This document shows, one piece after another, positions 1 to 8,896 of a DNA stretch of 64,000 nt. The stretch covers positions 62,001 to 126,000 of the forward strand of contig CAJYXJ010000014.1 of assembly GCA_913778085.1 (NCBI GenBank). Direction: 5' to 3'. The notes under the pieces are model-generated. The model was not told where the DNA came from and made no database searches. It worked only from the letters and a program-made list of their open reading frames with translations. Positions within the stretch are counted from its first letter, which is position 1, and each line of letters opens with the position of its first letter. The DNA comes from an uncultured Chryseobacterium sp. (GTDB lineage: Bacteria > Bacteroidota > Bacteroidia > Flavobacteriales > Weeksellaceae). Made by a program: the position numbers and the translations under genes.

Positions 1-1
1 C

Positions 2-1207
2 ATTGCCGGTGTGATCATCAGACCTTATAAAATCCAGGAAGCAGTTTGGGCTGTTGCCGGAGCTTTGCTGCTGCTCGCTTTCGGATTGATTTCTTTGCAG
101 GATGCGTGGACAGGAATAGGAAAAGGGCTTGACGTCTATCTTTTCCTGATCGGAATGATGACTTTGGCTGAAACGGCACGCCGGGAAGGACTTTTTGACT
201 GGCTGGCGGGTTACGCGATCCGGTTTTCCAGCGGTTCTTCATTCAGGCTTTTTGTGCTGATTTATCTGGTAGGACTGGTTGTAACTACTTTTATGTCGAA
301 TGATGCCACCGCTGTGGTCCTTACCCCTGCGGTTGCCGTGGCCGTAAGCCGTGCAAAAGTTAAAAATGCACTGCCCTATCTGCTGATCTGCGCTTTCATT
401 GCCAATGCAGCTTCTTTCATTCTGCCTATTTCCAATCCCGCCAACCTGGTAATTTACGGAAAGGAAATGCCGGCACTAGGTGTATGGTTCAGTACTTATC
501 TGCTACCGTCACTGTTTTCAGTGGGAATTACTTTTTTAATGCTTTTCCTGACTCAGAAAAGATTATTGCATGAAACTATTGATTCGGACATTGAAGTGGA
601 ACCTTTACTTCCCGGAGGAAAAATGGCTCTGGCCGGCATTATTTTAACGACCCTGCTTCTACTTTCAGCTTCGGCCATGAACTGGGATCTCGGGTTACCA
701 ACTGCCATTGCAGGGGTAAGTACTACCATTTTGGTTTTAATAGCCGGACGAAAAAGTCCTGTGGAGTTTGCCAGGCATATTTCATGGTCTGTGATTCCCC
801 TGGTTGCCGGTCTGTTTGTTTTAGTAGAAGCGGTTCAGCAGACAGGGATCATTGGTTCCCTTTCACAAAAGCTTTCGGAAGAAGCTCATCATGCTACAGA
901 AACAACATCCTGGCTGGCCGGCCTGGCGGTGGCTTTTGGGAGCAACCTTATCAATAACCTGCCGGCCGGACTTATTGCCGGTTCAACGGTTTCCGCCATT
1001 CACCTGCCGGAAGCGGTACGGAGTGCTATCCTCGTCGGTATTGATCTCGGACCCAATCTTTCGATTACCGGCTCTTTGGCGACCATTTTATGGCTGAAGG
1101 AGCTGAGAAAAAACGGTTACGACATGAGCGGATGGGCGTTTTTGAAACTGGGAACAATTGTCATGATTCCTGCATTGATCGCGGCTTTGCTGGCATTGGG
1201 ATTTTAG
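2..1207 (+). CDS. arsB: ArsB-type arsenite efflux permease, 5' end outside window
   Basis: Inner-membrane permease of the ArsB/NhaD ion-transporter superfamily, expected to expel arsenite (or antimonite) with the proton gradient. The visible part is about 400 residues with roughly ten hydrophobic segments. Family-like stretches are SNDATAVVLTP near residue 95 and ISNPANLVIYGKE near 140, each at a re-entrant or helix-break position typical of the superfamily, with a similar NLINNLPAGL stretch in the second half. The frame is open to the window edge and a GTG at 11 is only a possible internal start, so the N-terminus is probably missing. No other ars gene is visible downstream; partners such as arsR or arsC could lie to the left. 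Substrate assignment rests on family resemblance; a general anion or sodium/proton antiporter of the same superfamily is the alternative. Confidence 0.8.
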   Translation: MAGVIIRPYKIQEAVWAVAGALLLLAFGLISLQDAWTGIGKGLDVYLFLIGMMTLAETARREGLFDWLAGYAIRFSSGSSFRLFVLIYLVGLVVTTFMSNDATAVVLTPAVAVAVSRAKVKNALPYLLICAFIANAASFILPISNPANLVIYGKEMPALGVWFSTYLLPSLFSVGITFLMLFLTQKRLLHETIDSDIEVEPLLPGGKMALAGIILTTLLLLSASAMNWDLGLPTAIAGVSTTILVLIAGRKSPVEFARHISWSVIPLVAGLFVLVEAVQQTGIIGSLSQKLSEEAHHATETTSWLAGLAVAFGSNLINNLPAGLIAGSTVSAIHLPEAVRSAILVGIDLGPNLSITGSLATILWLKELRKNGYDMSGWAFLKLGTIVMIPALIAALLALGF

Positions 1208-1221
1208 GTTTAATAGATAAT

Positions 1222-1956
1222 GGGTTTCAAACGCAGTAATTACAGGAGGATTTAAACCACAGATTCGCGCGGATTTGCACAGATGATTGCGTTTATTCAA
1301 ATTGACAGCTAAATCTCTGGACTTAATTTTTAAGATTGGTCTACTTCTTCCAGTACACCTCTAATACTATGTTTAGATCCCCTGCGGGATGACAGGCGGT
1401 GTGTTTAATCATCTGTGAAAACGGCGCAGGTCTCTGGTCAAATTCAGGGATTGAATGAGATGATGGGTTTTAAACACTGTAATTATAGTAGGATTTAAAC
1501 CACAGATTCGCACGGATTTTCACAGATGATTGCGTTTATTCAAATTGACAGCTAAATCTCTGGACTTTAATTTTTAAGATAAGTCCACTTCTTCCAGTAC
1601 ACCTCTAATACTATGTTTAGATCCCCTACGGAGATGACAAGCGGTGTTTTTAATCATCTTTGAAAGCGGCGCAGGTCTCTGGACGAATTCAGGGATTAAA
1701 TGAGATGGATGGGTTTTAAACACAGTAATTATAATAGGATTTAAACCACAGATTCACACGGATTTTCACAGATGATTGCGTTTATTCAAATTGACAGCTA
1801 AATCTCTGGACTTTAATTTTTAAGATTGGTTTACTTCTTCCAGTTTACCTATAATACTATATTTAGATCCCCTGCGGGGATTACAAGCGGTGTGTTCAAT
1901 CATCTGTGAAAACGGCGCAGGTCTCTGGTCGATTTTAACGATTGAGTGTTATCCGG
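1222..1956. repeat. Three tandem ~245-bp imperfect repeats
   Basis: Fills the gap between arsB and the DUF5686 gene. Copies begin at 1222, 1465 and 1711 (periods 243 and 246 bp); each begins with GGGTTT(C/T)AAAC, then carries a CCACAGATTC...CACAGATGATTG block, ATTCAAATTGACAGCTAAATC, CTTCTTCCAGT and a closing CGGCGCAGGTCTCTGG. The copies differ by scattered substitutions and 1-3 base indels. No long ORF runs through them. The CACAGATTC-CACAGATGA block resembles dispersed intergenic repeats common in flavobacterial genomes, but no family is assigned here. Confidence 0.9.
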
Positions 1957-1971
1957 AAATCAAATAAAAAA

Positions 1972-1993
1972 CAGTGGTCTAAAAAAACCACTG
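1972..1993 (-). terminator. Intrinsic terminator after the DUF5686 gene
   Basis: Minus-strand hairpin with CAGTGGT / ACCACTG arms (1972-1978 and 1987-1993), an AT-rich 8-nt loop, and a following T run (TTTTTTATTTG). It lies 25 bases past the stop codon of the minus-strand gene ending at 2019. Confidence 0.75.
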
Positions 1994-2018
1994 CTTTCAT
2001 CATATTATTTTTGTAACT

Positions 2019-4460
2019 TTAAAATCCTAACAATCTCAGTTTAAACTGGATGGCAAAATTATCCTTGAAATTTCCGGTGTTGTAATGTCCTACACGATAA
2101 AAGAACCCCAGATTAAACTGCGAAGAAAGGAAATTGTTCCATTCAAGTCCGACTTCATTATACAGGTGGTTCAGGGTTTCGAATTGGAACCGGTGGTCCT
2201 GAGGGTTTTTCATACTACCGGTAATGCCGCGGTAAATAACGTCAAAACTTGAAACATTCTTTCCGAAACTTTTGAAATACCATGGCAGCCTGTGGGTAAG
2301 GTATACGCCGGCAAATTTATCATTGTAATATTTACCGCCTTCCATCGTGGCAAACCCAAGATAAGATGTCAGGTTAAAGTTAAAATTGCCCCTTCCGCTC
2401 GCCAGTCCGTTCATGGTAAAGTTTTCCCAGATCGGTGCATCACCCAGCATCAGTCCTCCATAGGCACGGATCCCGGTAACCCCTAACTTGGTTTTAAGGT
2501 TATGGCTGATTAACACATCAAACCTGCTGAAGTTGAAATCGCCATCCCATGTTTTCAGTCCCTGCTCATAGTTGAAATAAAACTCCGGGTAATTCTGTTC
2601 GTAAGTATATTTGCCTTCGGGTGTCATTATGTTTTTGGAATTCGGGGAATATTTCAGGGTAAGTGTCGCTGAAGTGATATCAAAGCGTTTTCCCAGATCC
2701 TTGTAGCTGTAATCGAACAGCGCTTCTTCCTGTGATCTTTTGGCCGCTACGTTAAGGGTCAAACCGTTGGTAATATCATTTTCATAACTTACTTTAAAAC
2801 CTTCATAGCCATAGAAAATATTGTTGTTGATGGCTACTCCCGAATTCATGATCTGCATCCTGAAATTCCACAGGTTTTCCGAAAATCGTCCTGCCGCATT
2901 GACATCATTAAAATATTCAATTCTGAAAAATGAATTTTTCTCAAGGGTCGTTTTAAAATCTATCCCGCCTCCAAACTTGAATTTTTTATCATAAATCCCG
3001 TAAGCAAAATAAGCATCCGGTGAAATGTATTTGTTAAACCTTTCATTAAGCTTAACTCCTAAGCCAAGACGGACGTGCTCGTATTTGTTGTAACCGAATA
3101 CTTTTGCGAGATCGAAATCCACCATTCCGAGACGGAGCCTTCCTTTTAACAGCCCTGCCAGACCCTTAGCCTTCTGATCCAGCTTATAGGCACTGCTCAG
3201 GCTGTCGATTTTCACATAAGTATTCTCCTCCCTTTCGTTAAGCTTTTCGGTCCTGTATTCATCCAGCAGCCGGCCGTCGGAATTTTTGACATCAATGGTA
3301 TATCCTTTAAAATCCTTTGCATTTTCCTCAATTGGTGTTTTAATATCAAAATAGTCGGCAGTAGCATAGGCATAAGTCCCGAACTTTTTGCCTTTGTCTT
3401 TTTTCTTTTCCCGTTTTTCACCCCGCAGGCTAATGTTCATATCGAGAACGTTGCTGTTTACTTTCAGCTTGTAATCTTCTTTCAGCAGGAACCACTTTTC
3501 ATTTACAGGAACCCAGATGCTGGTGATGGTACCTTCATTGGCTTCGTTGCTTTCACTCTCGATTTTTTTTAAGGCATAGGTTGCTTTGTCAATATAGAGA
3601 TATCCATTAAATTTTTTACGATCCCTCGCTTCCCTATTATTCACCTGCCTGAAACGGATGACATAATTTTCACGGCCATCAATTTCAAGGGAATCGGTAA
3701 GGAAAAACCGGTACAGGTTCCTGTTCTCCTCCTTTACTTCTTTCGGAACTTTGTTGCGGTTGGACCGGAAGGCCATCAGCTCGTATAAAGGCTGCTTAAG
3801 ACCGGATACCCGGTTGTCGAGGATATTGATTTTCTCCCCGTATTTTTGCGAATACATTACCTCAGAAGCCCTTTCCCAAAGAAACATTTTACTCTGCCCG
3901 GCTAACTGAGCCAGCTGCACAGACTGTAACGAATCTTTTTTATCTTTTGGCTTCATCGCTCTCTGCGGAAGTTTCTCTAAGGAGTCGATTCTTTTTTTAA
4001 TGTAATTGTTATAGCTTTCAATGCTGTCCTGATCAAGATCCATCGCTATTTTTTCGTACGATTTATAAGCATACGATTCCAGGCTCTGTGGTGAGTTCTG
4101 ATTGTAATTATCATTTACTTTCTGAAGAATTTCCAGTGCCCTCGGATCACTTTTGTCAGATAGCACCACCCCTTCTATAGATTTCGTTTTCGGTTCTTTT
4201 CTCACGAGAAACACTTCCATCACTTTATCAGTGAGGTAGCTGGATTCTCTATATTCCGGTGCGGTAACCGATACTTTTTTACAGTCTGATGTAAAATAGA
4301 GAATTCCCGAATTGTTACTTTTTCCCAGAATCGAATGATCGCAGCTTACGATAGCATTGGTGATGGGTAAATGGGTTTCTGAATCTTTGATGATGATTTT
4401 CGACTGGGAAAAAAGAAAAGTTGAAAACAACAGCAATAGTAACGGGTAATATTTATTCAT
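2019..4460 (-). CDS. DUF5686-type outer-membrane protein with carboxypeptidase-like regulatory domain
   Basis: Predicted 813-residue secreted or outer-membrane protein of the Bacteroidota DUF5686/CarboxypepD_reg-like family, whose biochemical role is unknown. After a signal peptide (MNKYYPLLLLLFSTFLFSQ) comes a beta-sandwich domain of the carboxypeptidase regulatory type (ETHLPITNAIV...), a charged middle region starting near ALEILQKVNDNYNQNSP, and a C-terminal half rich in alternating aromatic strands ending in KLRLLGF, as expected for an outer-membrane barrel with a terminal aromatic residue. The ATG at 4460 is preferred over an in-frame ATG at 4496 because it puts the signal peptide at the N-terminus. 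A terminator follows at 1972-1993. It is probably monocistronic, since the upstream gene has its own terminator at 4483-4518. Confidence 0.8.
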   Translation of the reverse strand: MNKYYPLLLLLFSTFLFSQSKIIIKDSETHLPITNAIVSCDHSILGKSNNSGILYFTSDCKKVSVTAPEYRESSYLTDKVMEVFLVRKEPKTKSIEGVVLSDKSDPRALEILQKVNDNYNQNSPQSLESYAYKSYEKIAMDLDQDSIESYNNYIKKRIDSLEKLPQRAMKPKDKKDSLQSVQLAQLAGQSKMFLWERASEVMYSQKYGEKINILDNRVSGLKQPLYELMAFRSNRNKVPKEVKEENRNLYRFFLTDSLEIDGRENYVIRFRQVNNREARDRKKFNGYLYIDKATYALKKIESESNEANEGTITSIWVPVNEKWFLLKEDYKLKVNSNVLDMNISLRGEKREKKKDKGKKFGTYAYATADYFDIKTPIEENAKDFKGYTIDVKNSDGRLLDEYRTEKLNEREENTYVKIDSLSSAYKLDQKAKGLAGLLKGRLRLGMVDFDLAKVFGYNKYEHVRLGLGVKLNERFNKYISPDAYFAYGIYDKKFKFGGGIDFKTTLEKNSFFRIEYFNDVNAAGRFSENLWNFRMQIMNSGVAINNNIFYGYEGFKVSYENDITNGLTLNVAAKRSQEEALFDYSYKDLGKRFDITSATLTLKYSPNSKNIMTPEGKYTYEQNYPEFYFNYEQGLKTWDGDFNFSRFDVLISHNLKTKLGVTGIRAYGGLMLGDAPIWENFTMNGLASGRGNFNFNLTSYLGFATMEGGKYYNDKFAGVYLTHRLPWYFKSFGKNVSSFDVIYRGITGSMKNPQDHRFQFETLNHLYNEVGLEWNNFLSSQFNLGFFYRVGHYNTGNFKDNFAIQFKLRLLGF

Positions 4461-4482
4461 AAAAAAGTGGTGTATTAAATAA

Positions 4483-4518
4483 ATGAGGATAAGCACATCT
4501 CATCGTCCTTATCCTCAT
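4483..4518 (-). terminator. Intrinsic terminator after the AsmA-like gene
   Basis: Perfect 11-bp stem ATGAGGATAAG / CTTATCCTCAT (4483-4493 with 4508-4518) and a 14-nt loop. On the minus strand it is followed by a T-rich ATTTATTTAA tract. It sits between the stop at 4561 and the next start at 4460. Confidence 0.7.
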
Positions 4519-4560
4519 CAATGTTTAGTAGGTTGGCAAAAAGAATGCCGATTCACTTAT

Positions 4561-7044
4561 TTAAATAATGTATTTCTTGAGTCCTTCCATAATTCCCTGC
4601 CAGAGCATATTGAAGAAGCTTCTTTCGGGATCCCTCTTTTTCTCGATCACCACATGTTCCGGTTCTCCCTTGGAATCGTCCTTTACAAACCAGTTGGCAA
4701 TTTTGGTCAGGAGCTTCCGTTCCTTTCCTTTCTTATTGAGAAGATTGACGTACATATCATTGTATTTGAAATAGAACTTCCCGTTGATTCCGGCGGAGTT
4801 TCCGTAATAATCAAATTTCAGATAATCAATCTGCCCATCCAGTGTCACGTTCAGATATGGCCGTACGAAAAGATTTACGTTTTCGGCGGACAATTTCCGG
4901 ATATCGCCTTTAATGGTAAAATAATCTGAACGGTCTTTAACATCGAACTTCCAGCTTACCTTCGTATCTGCGGTGCCGAAGAAATCAAATTGGGCATCGG
5001 TACTGATGACGGTCGGTCTGCCTTTGATCTTGGCGTTGTTGACGTTAGCAATCTGCGCATTGAATTTATTGAAGGTAATTTTTCCCGGAATATTGCTGTT
5101 CTCCGCATTTTCTTCGTACGTCAGCTCGGAGTTTCTGAGATTAACGTTTTTGATGAATAGCGGCACCTTCACATCCCTGAGCTTTTTGCTGAAGAAATAA
5201 CGGATGGCATTGTCATCAGGCGGTGCCAGATCATGGTAAATATTACAGTTGAGACGGTCGATATCAATCCTGCTAAGATCGATAACGGTATTTTTTTCAA
5301 AAGAAGAGTGATGATCTTCCACCCGTACTTTTCCAACCGCAATGGTATAAAGATCCGTTTCCTTTGCAATAACGCGGCTGAATTCTTTACGGGAATATTT
5401 CGGGGTAAAGCGCAGATCAGCCATCTCTGTTGTTTTACCGGAATTCGTCATCCCGGCTACCGAGAATGTATAATATTTTCCGGCATCAAGATAAATCTTC
5501 TTCGCTTTGATATCCCTTTTCCGAACGGTGAACGGAATGCTGTGTTCCAAAACTTTCTGGTCGGTATAGACGCCATCCAGTTTAATATCAAAAGATCCTA
5601 CCGACATTTTGTTTTTATTCTGCACGGTCCGGGAAAGCCTGCCGTTGGTAAGTTGAATAAAACCAATTTTCGCAGCAAACTCAGGCGGCGTCGTGTTTTT
5701 CTTTATAGCCGGCGATTTCTTTGCAGGGGAACTAATGGCGATATCCGGACGATCGATAACGATTCCGGCAAAATCAATATTCAGCTTCTGGCCAATGTAC
5801 CGGCTTTTATTTTTCAATAATCTGATCTGATTGGCCGATGCGATGAAGACATCTTTCGAAATGTTCTTTTTTAATGCCAGCATCTTAAAACCGTCGATAA
5901 TGATATCAGAATTTTTAGAAGTGATTTTTTCTACCTGGATGGCCTGTGCAGGATCTGCTTTAAAATAGATATGGTCGGCTTCAATATCATGGTTGGTGAA
6001 ACGGAAAGGGATTTTTTCCTTCACGGTATTTTTATCGAAGACAATATCGTTAAGCTTAAAATTAAAATGTTCAACGGAAGCCGTTTTTTCCCGGTCCTGC
6101 TGGAGGACCGTGATTTTACCGTTCTGAAAGAAGATGTTTTTCATCCCGATCTTCATTTCAATCTCCTTTGGGTTTTTATTTTTTTCCACAGTTTGTTTTC
6201 CGGTAGAGATTACTTTCAGATCAGGTTCTGAAAAGAATACTCTTGAAACAATCAGCGAATCCTGACTGATGTTGAAATCATCAGCCGTAAATTCTTTGGC
6301 AGAAAAATCAAAAATATTTTTTGAATTGTAGTTTCGGGGATTCTGAATAGGCTTTAATCTGAAATTCATCAATTTTAATGAGTTTTTCGCTGCTTTTACC
6401 TGTTCCGAATGGATTTCATAAAATTCATTTACTCCGATCTTGATGTGTGATCCTTGAATTTCAGGATTTTTAAAAGCGATCGGTATTTTGGCATCGTTTC
6501 CGCTCTGGGTGATGTTTTTAAGGCTGATCTTGATATTTTCACCTTTGAAAATCGGTTTACCGCCGGCATCTTCCACATCAGCTATCACATTTTTGATGTC
6601 GAAATTATTTACGGTCAAATCAATTTTCTTCTTTTCTTTTTTTTCTTTCTTGTTGGGAACCGCTGTCTTGATTATGATATTTCCGTCTGAAACCAAAAGC
6701 CGGTCTACATGATACGATTTTTTGAACAATGCCTTCATAATCCCGAAATCCGTGACTACTATCTGCCCCACGTTTCCCTGAATCTGGGTAATGTTTTTAT
6801 TGTTCGGATCTTTAGTAGCAATTTTTAATTGGTTCACTGTAATATTCCCGGACATCAGGCTGAGCTTAAAACCTGAGATCTTAACGGTATATGGTGTTTT
6901 ATGATTCACCAGATCCGGCAGTTTTCTCTGCAGGTAAAATTCCAGGGCGAAGGGAAAAACAACCGCCAGCCCGAAGATAACGGCAATTGTGTAAATCAGC
7001 CATTTACGGCGTTGAGGTTGAGGAGGTACAGATTTATCATTCAT
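4561..7044 (-). CDS. AsmA/DUF748-like periplasmic protein anchored in the inner membrane
   Basis: 827 residues with one N-terminal membrane helix (about 15-35, KWLIYTIAVIFGLAVVFPFAL) and a long periplasmic part made of repeated beta-strand units of the form 'I..kn..I...' (for example VNNFDIKNV, IKISLKNIT, LNDIVFDKNT, VNLRNSELTYEE). This fits the AsmA/DUF748 superfamily, whose better known members are bridge-like proteins linked to envelope lipid transport and outer-membrane assembly; that role is inferred by family only. A lysine-rich stretch (KKEKKEKKKID) lies near residue 135. The C-terminus (KKRDPERSFFNMLWQGIMEGLKKYII) is amphipathic. It is transcribed alone, with a terminator downstream at 4483-4518. 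Confidence 0.65.
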   Translation of the reverse strand: MNDKSVPPQPQRRKWLIYTIAVIFGLAVVFPFALEFYLQRKLPDLVNHKTPYTVKISGFKLSLMSGNITVNQLKIATKDPNNKNITQIQGNVGQIVVTDFGIMKALFKKSYHVDRLLVSDGNIIIKTAVPNKKEKKEKKKIDLTVNNFDIKNVIADVEDAGGKPIFKGENIKISLKNITQSGNDAKIPIAFKNPEIQGSHIKIGVNEFYEIHSEQVKAAKNSLKLMNFRLKPIQNPRNYNSKNIFDFSAKEFTADDFNISQDSLIVSRVFFSEPDLKVISTGKQTVEKNKNPKEIEMKIGMKNIFFQNGKITVLQQDREKTASVEHFNFKLNDIVFDKNTVKEKIPFRFTNHDIEADHIYFKADPAQAIQVEKITSKNSDIIIDGFKMLALKKNISKDVFIASANQIRLLKNKSRYIGQKLNIDFAGIVIDRPDIAISSPAKKSPAIKKNTTPPEFAAKIGFIQLTNGRLSRTVQNKNKMSVGSFDIKLDGVYTDQKVLEHSIPFTVRKRDIKAKKIYLDAGKYYTFSVAGMTNSGKTTEMADLRFTPKYSRKEFSRVIAKETDLYTIAVGKVRVEDHHSSFEKNTVIDLSRIDIDRLNCNIYHDLAPPDDNAIRYFFSKKLRDVKVPLFIKNVNLRNSELTYEENAENSNIPGKITFNKFNAQIANVNNAKIKGRPTVISTDAQFDFFGTADTKVSWKFDVKDRSDYFTIKGDIRKLSAENVNLFVRPYLNVTLDGQIDYLKFDYYGNSAGINGKFYFKYNDMYVNLLNKKGKERKLLTKIANWFVKDDSKGEPEHVVIEKKRDPERSFFNMLWQGIMEGLKKYII

Positions 7045-7143
7045 CAGTAAAAGTTCTATCTCGGGATAAACAAAACATATTCCAAGTTTAAAAATAAAGC
7101 CTCCGGTATTAAAATTAAAATTCAGGGAATTTTATAAAAGAGA

Positions 7144-7166
7144 AAGGCTGCCCGCGGGACAGCCTT
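7144..7166 (-). terminator. Probable terminator after the repeat-protein gene
   Basis: GC-rich hairpin AAGGCTG (7144-7150) / CAGCCTT (7160-7166), loop CCCGCGGGA. On the minus strand it is followed by TCTCTTTTATAAAA, an imperfect T tract. It lies 79 bases past the minus-strand stop at 7245. Confidence 0.55.
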
Positions 7167-7244
7167 ATCAGATCGCTTTATTAATTTAAATACAGTTTAC
7201 TAATTAAAAGATATCTATTTGAATACATTCATGATTGCTTAAGA

Positions 7245-7652
7245 TTACAGTTTAAAAAAGAAAAAAGCCACCGCAGCCCATGATTTTTTTACGCCGCTGG
7301 CATAGCCTAAGGTACTGTGGCTGCTGTTTTCTACGGTTCCGTTATCTTTGATATAGCCTAAGGTACTGTGGCTGCTGTTTTCTACCGTTCCGTCGCTCTT
7401 AACATAGCCTATGGTAGAACCGCTTCTGTTCTCTACCGTCCCATCATTCTTTATACGGCCGATGGTGCTGTGGCTCTTGTCTTCAATGGTGCCATCGCTT
7501 TTGATGTACCCGACGGTGGAATGGCTGCTGTTTTCGATAGTACCGTCTGATTTTATATAGCCTGCGGTATTGCGGCTTCCCGATTCGATGGTTTGTGCTG
7601 TTGCGAAAGAAACGCCGGCTAAGACCACAGTAAAGGTTAATAGTTTTTTCAT
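7245..7652 (-). CDS. Secreted protein of six 17-residue repeats
   Basis: 135 residues: a signal peptide (MKKLLTFTVVLAGVSFATA) followed by five clear and one degenerate copy of a 17-residue unit, consensus STxGYIKSDGTxENSSH, then a short hydrophobic tail AAVAFFFFKL. The alternating pattern with GYI-sDGTIE suggests a small beta-propeller or beta-flower fold; I recall proteins named five-fold beta-flower in Bacteroidota that would fit, but this is a tentative link. The DNA copies are also near-identical (51 bp), so copy number could vary between strains. It starts 11 bases after the stop of the gene at 7664-8113 and may share its transcript. Function unknown; export is likely. Confidence 0.7.
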   Translation of the reverse strand: MKKLLTFTVVLAGVSFATAQTIESGSRNTAGYIKSDGTIENSSHSTVGYIKSDGTIEDKSHSTIGRIKNDGTVENRSGSTIGYVKSDGTVENSSHSTLGYIKDNGTVENSSHSTLGYASGVKKSWAAVAFFFFKL

Positions 7653-7663
7653 AAGAATTTATA

Positions 7664-8113
7664 TTAATTAAAATTAAGTTCGTTTGTTGTAAGGAACCAG
7701 GCTTCAACTCGTACCGGCGTTCCTACCGGATTAAGTATCTGCAGATCTTCATCATTTGCGATTGCTTCCAGAAATTCTTCTTCTGAACCTGCTGTTCCAA
7801 AAATAATCCAGGGTTTCCCGAAATCGGTCTGCATATAATACACCGGAATTTCAGGATGTCCATGGTCCTGGTAGAACACCTCTCCATCCGGAAATCCATG
7901 AAACTCTCCAACAATTACCAATTCATTGGTACCAGTCTGCTTTTTGACAAATTCCAGAAAACGTAACCGTTCCACCGATTCGGCTTTCCTGCTTTTTTCT
8001 TCTTCGGTTTGGGACCAGTTCCTATAAACCGGTAAAACTGTTCGCAGTATAAAATACTGTGGAAGGCTGCCGGAGGTCTTATAGATGCTGAAAATATAAT
8101 GCCCGCCTGCCAT
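7664..8113 (-). CDS. Hypothetical protein, 149 aa
   Basis: No family recognised. The protein has no signal peptide and no membrane helix. It has a charged central helix (SQTEEEKSRKAESVERLRFLEFVKKQTG) followed by a strand-rich part with VIVGEFHGFPDGEVFYQDHGHPEIPVYY and an acidic stretch EEEFLEAIANDEDL. An in-frame stop lies five codons upstream of the ATG at 8113, so the start cannot be far off. It stands 11 bases upstream of the repeat-protein gene and could be in one operon with it. Confidence 0.55.
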   Translation of the reverse strand: MAGGHYIFSIYKTSGSLPQYFILRTVLPVYRNWSQTEEEKSRKAESVERLRFLEFVKKQTGTNELVIVGEFHGFPDGEVFYQDHGHPEIPVYYMQTDFGKPWIIFGTAGSEEEFLEAIANDEDLQILNPVGTPVRVEAWFLTTNELNFN

Positions 8114-8214
8114 CCGAATTGCTTTTTACCAGTGTCTTACTCATAATAATCAAGTTCCTCAAAATCAAAGATACATTTTCCCATCTTTACAACAGCATTT
8201 TTTGTGTATACATA

Positions 8215-8832
8215 TTATGGCTTTGCATATTTCAGTCTTCTGATCAATTGCGTCGTGTGATAACCATCTAGGGAAGAACCTGCAATGGTACCGGCTTTTT
8301 CAAAATCAAATATACCTTGATCAGCATCCCAGATGTCACTGGGAAAATACAGGTCCGTAATTTCACCGACAATCAGCATGGTGTTGTTGATCCGGACCGG
8401 AACGATTTCTTTTAAACTTAAACCTATTTGAACACGCGATTCCCGAACAAAAGGTGCAGGAAAGTTGTCTTTATAATCGGCCCCCAATCCTGCTGCATCA
8501 AATTCCGACTGTTCCCTTGCATACCGTGCCGACGTCTGATGCGCTTTTTCAAAGATCTCGGTATTCACATGATTGATGGTATAAAAGCCAGTTTCTTTTA
8601 TGTTTTCCAAAGTGTGCCGGTCAACGGAGTCCGGACGGGAAATAAAGCCTATCAAAGCCGGATCAGCCCCAATGTGCATCACCGAATTAAAGATGGCCAG
8701 ATTGGTTTACCCGGTTTTGTTGATGGTTGCGATCAGGTTAAGGCTTTTGAAGCCGCTAAGGGAATTTACCAGTGCTGTTCTTTTTCTTTTTTCCAGACTG
8801 GTTATATTTTGATTGGTAAAATGGGTTAACAT
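8215..8832 (-). pseudogene. Flavin reductase-family (FMN-binding split barrel) gene with an in-frame stop
   Basis: The gene should start at the ATG at 8832 (MLTHFTNQNITSLEKRKRTAL...), but codon 42 (8709-8707 on the minus strand) is TAA, in the context NKTG-stop-TNLAIFNSVMHIGADPALIGF. The reading frame is otherwise intact on both sides, and a single C-to-T change from CAA (Gln) would explain it. The downstream 155 residues match the flavin reductase / FMN-binding split-barrel family (IGFISRPDS, TGFYTINHV, AGLGADYKDNFPAPFV), which reduce or bind FMN with NAD(P)H. Restart at the ATG at 8682 would drop the first strands of the barrel, so activity is doubtful. A sequencing error is the other explanation. 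Confidence 0.8.
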
Positions 8833-8896
8833 CGGTAGATATAATTTAATTTTTAAGTAAAATGGATCAAGTCACACTTGTGCTTAATCAAAACTT

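Noticed and set aside
1222-1956. CRISPR array
   Set aside because: The repeats are long and contiguous with no spacers and no cas gene nearby.
4483-4929. Plus-strand 148-codon frame
   Set aside because: It lies inside the AsmA-like gene and its terminator on the other strand; no start signal or family.
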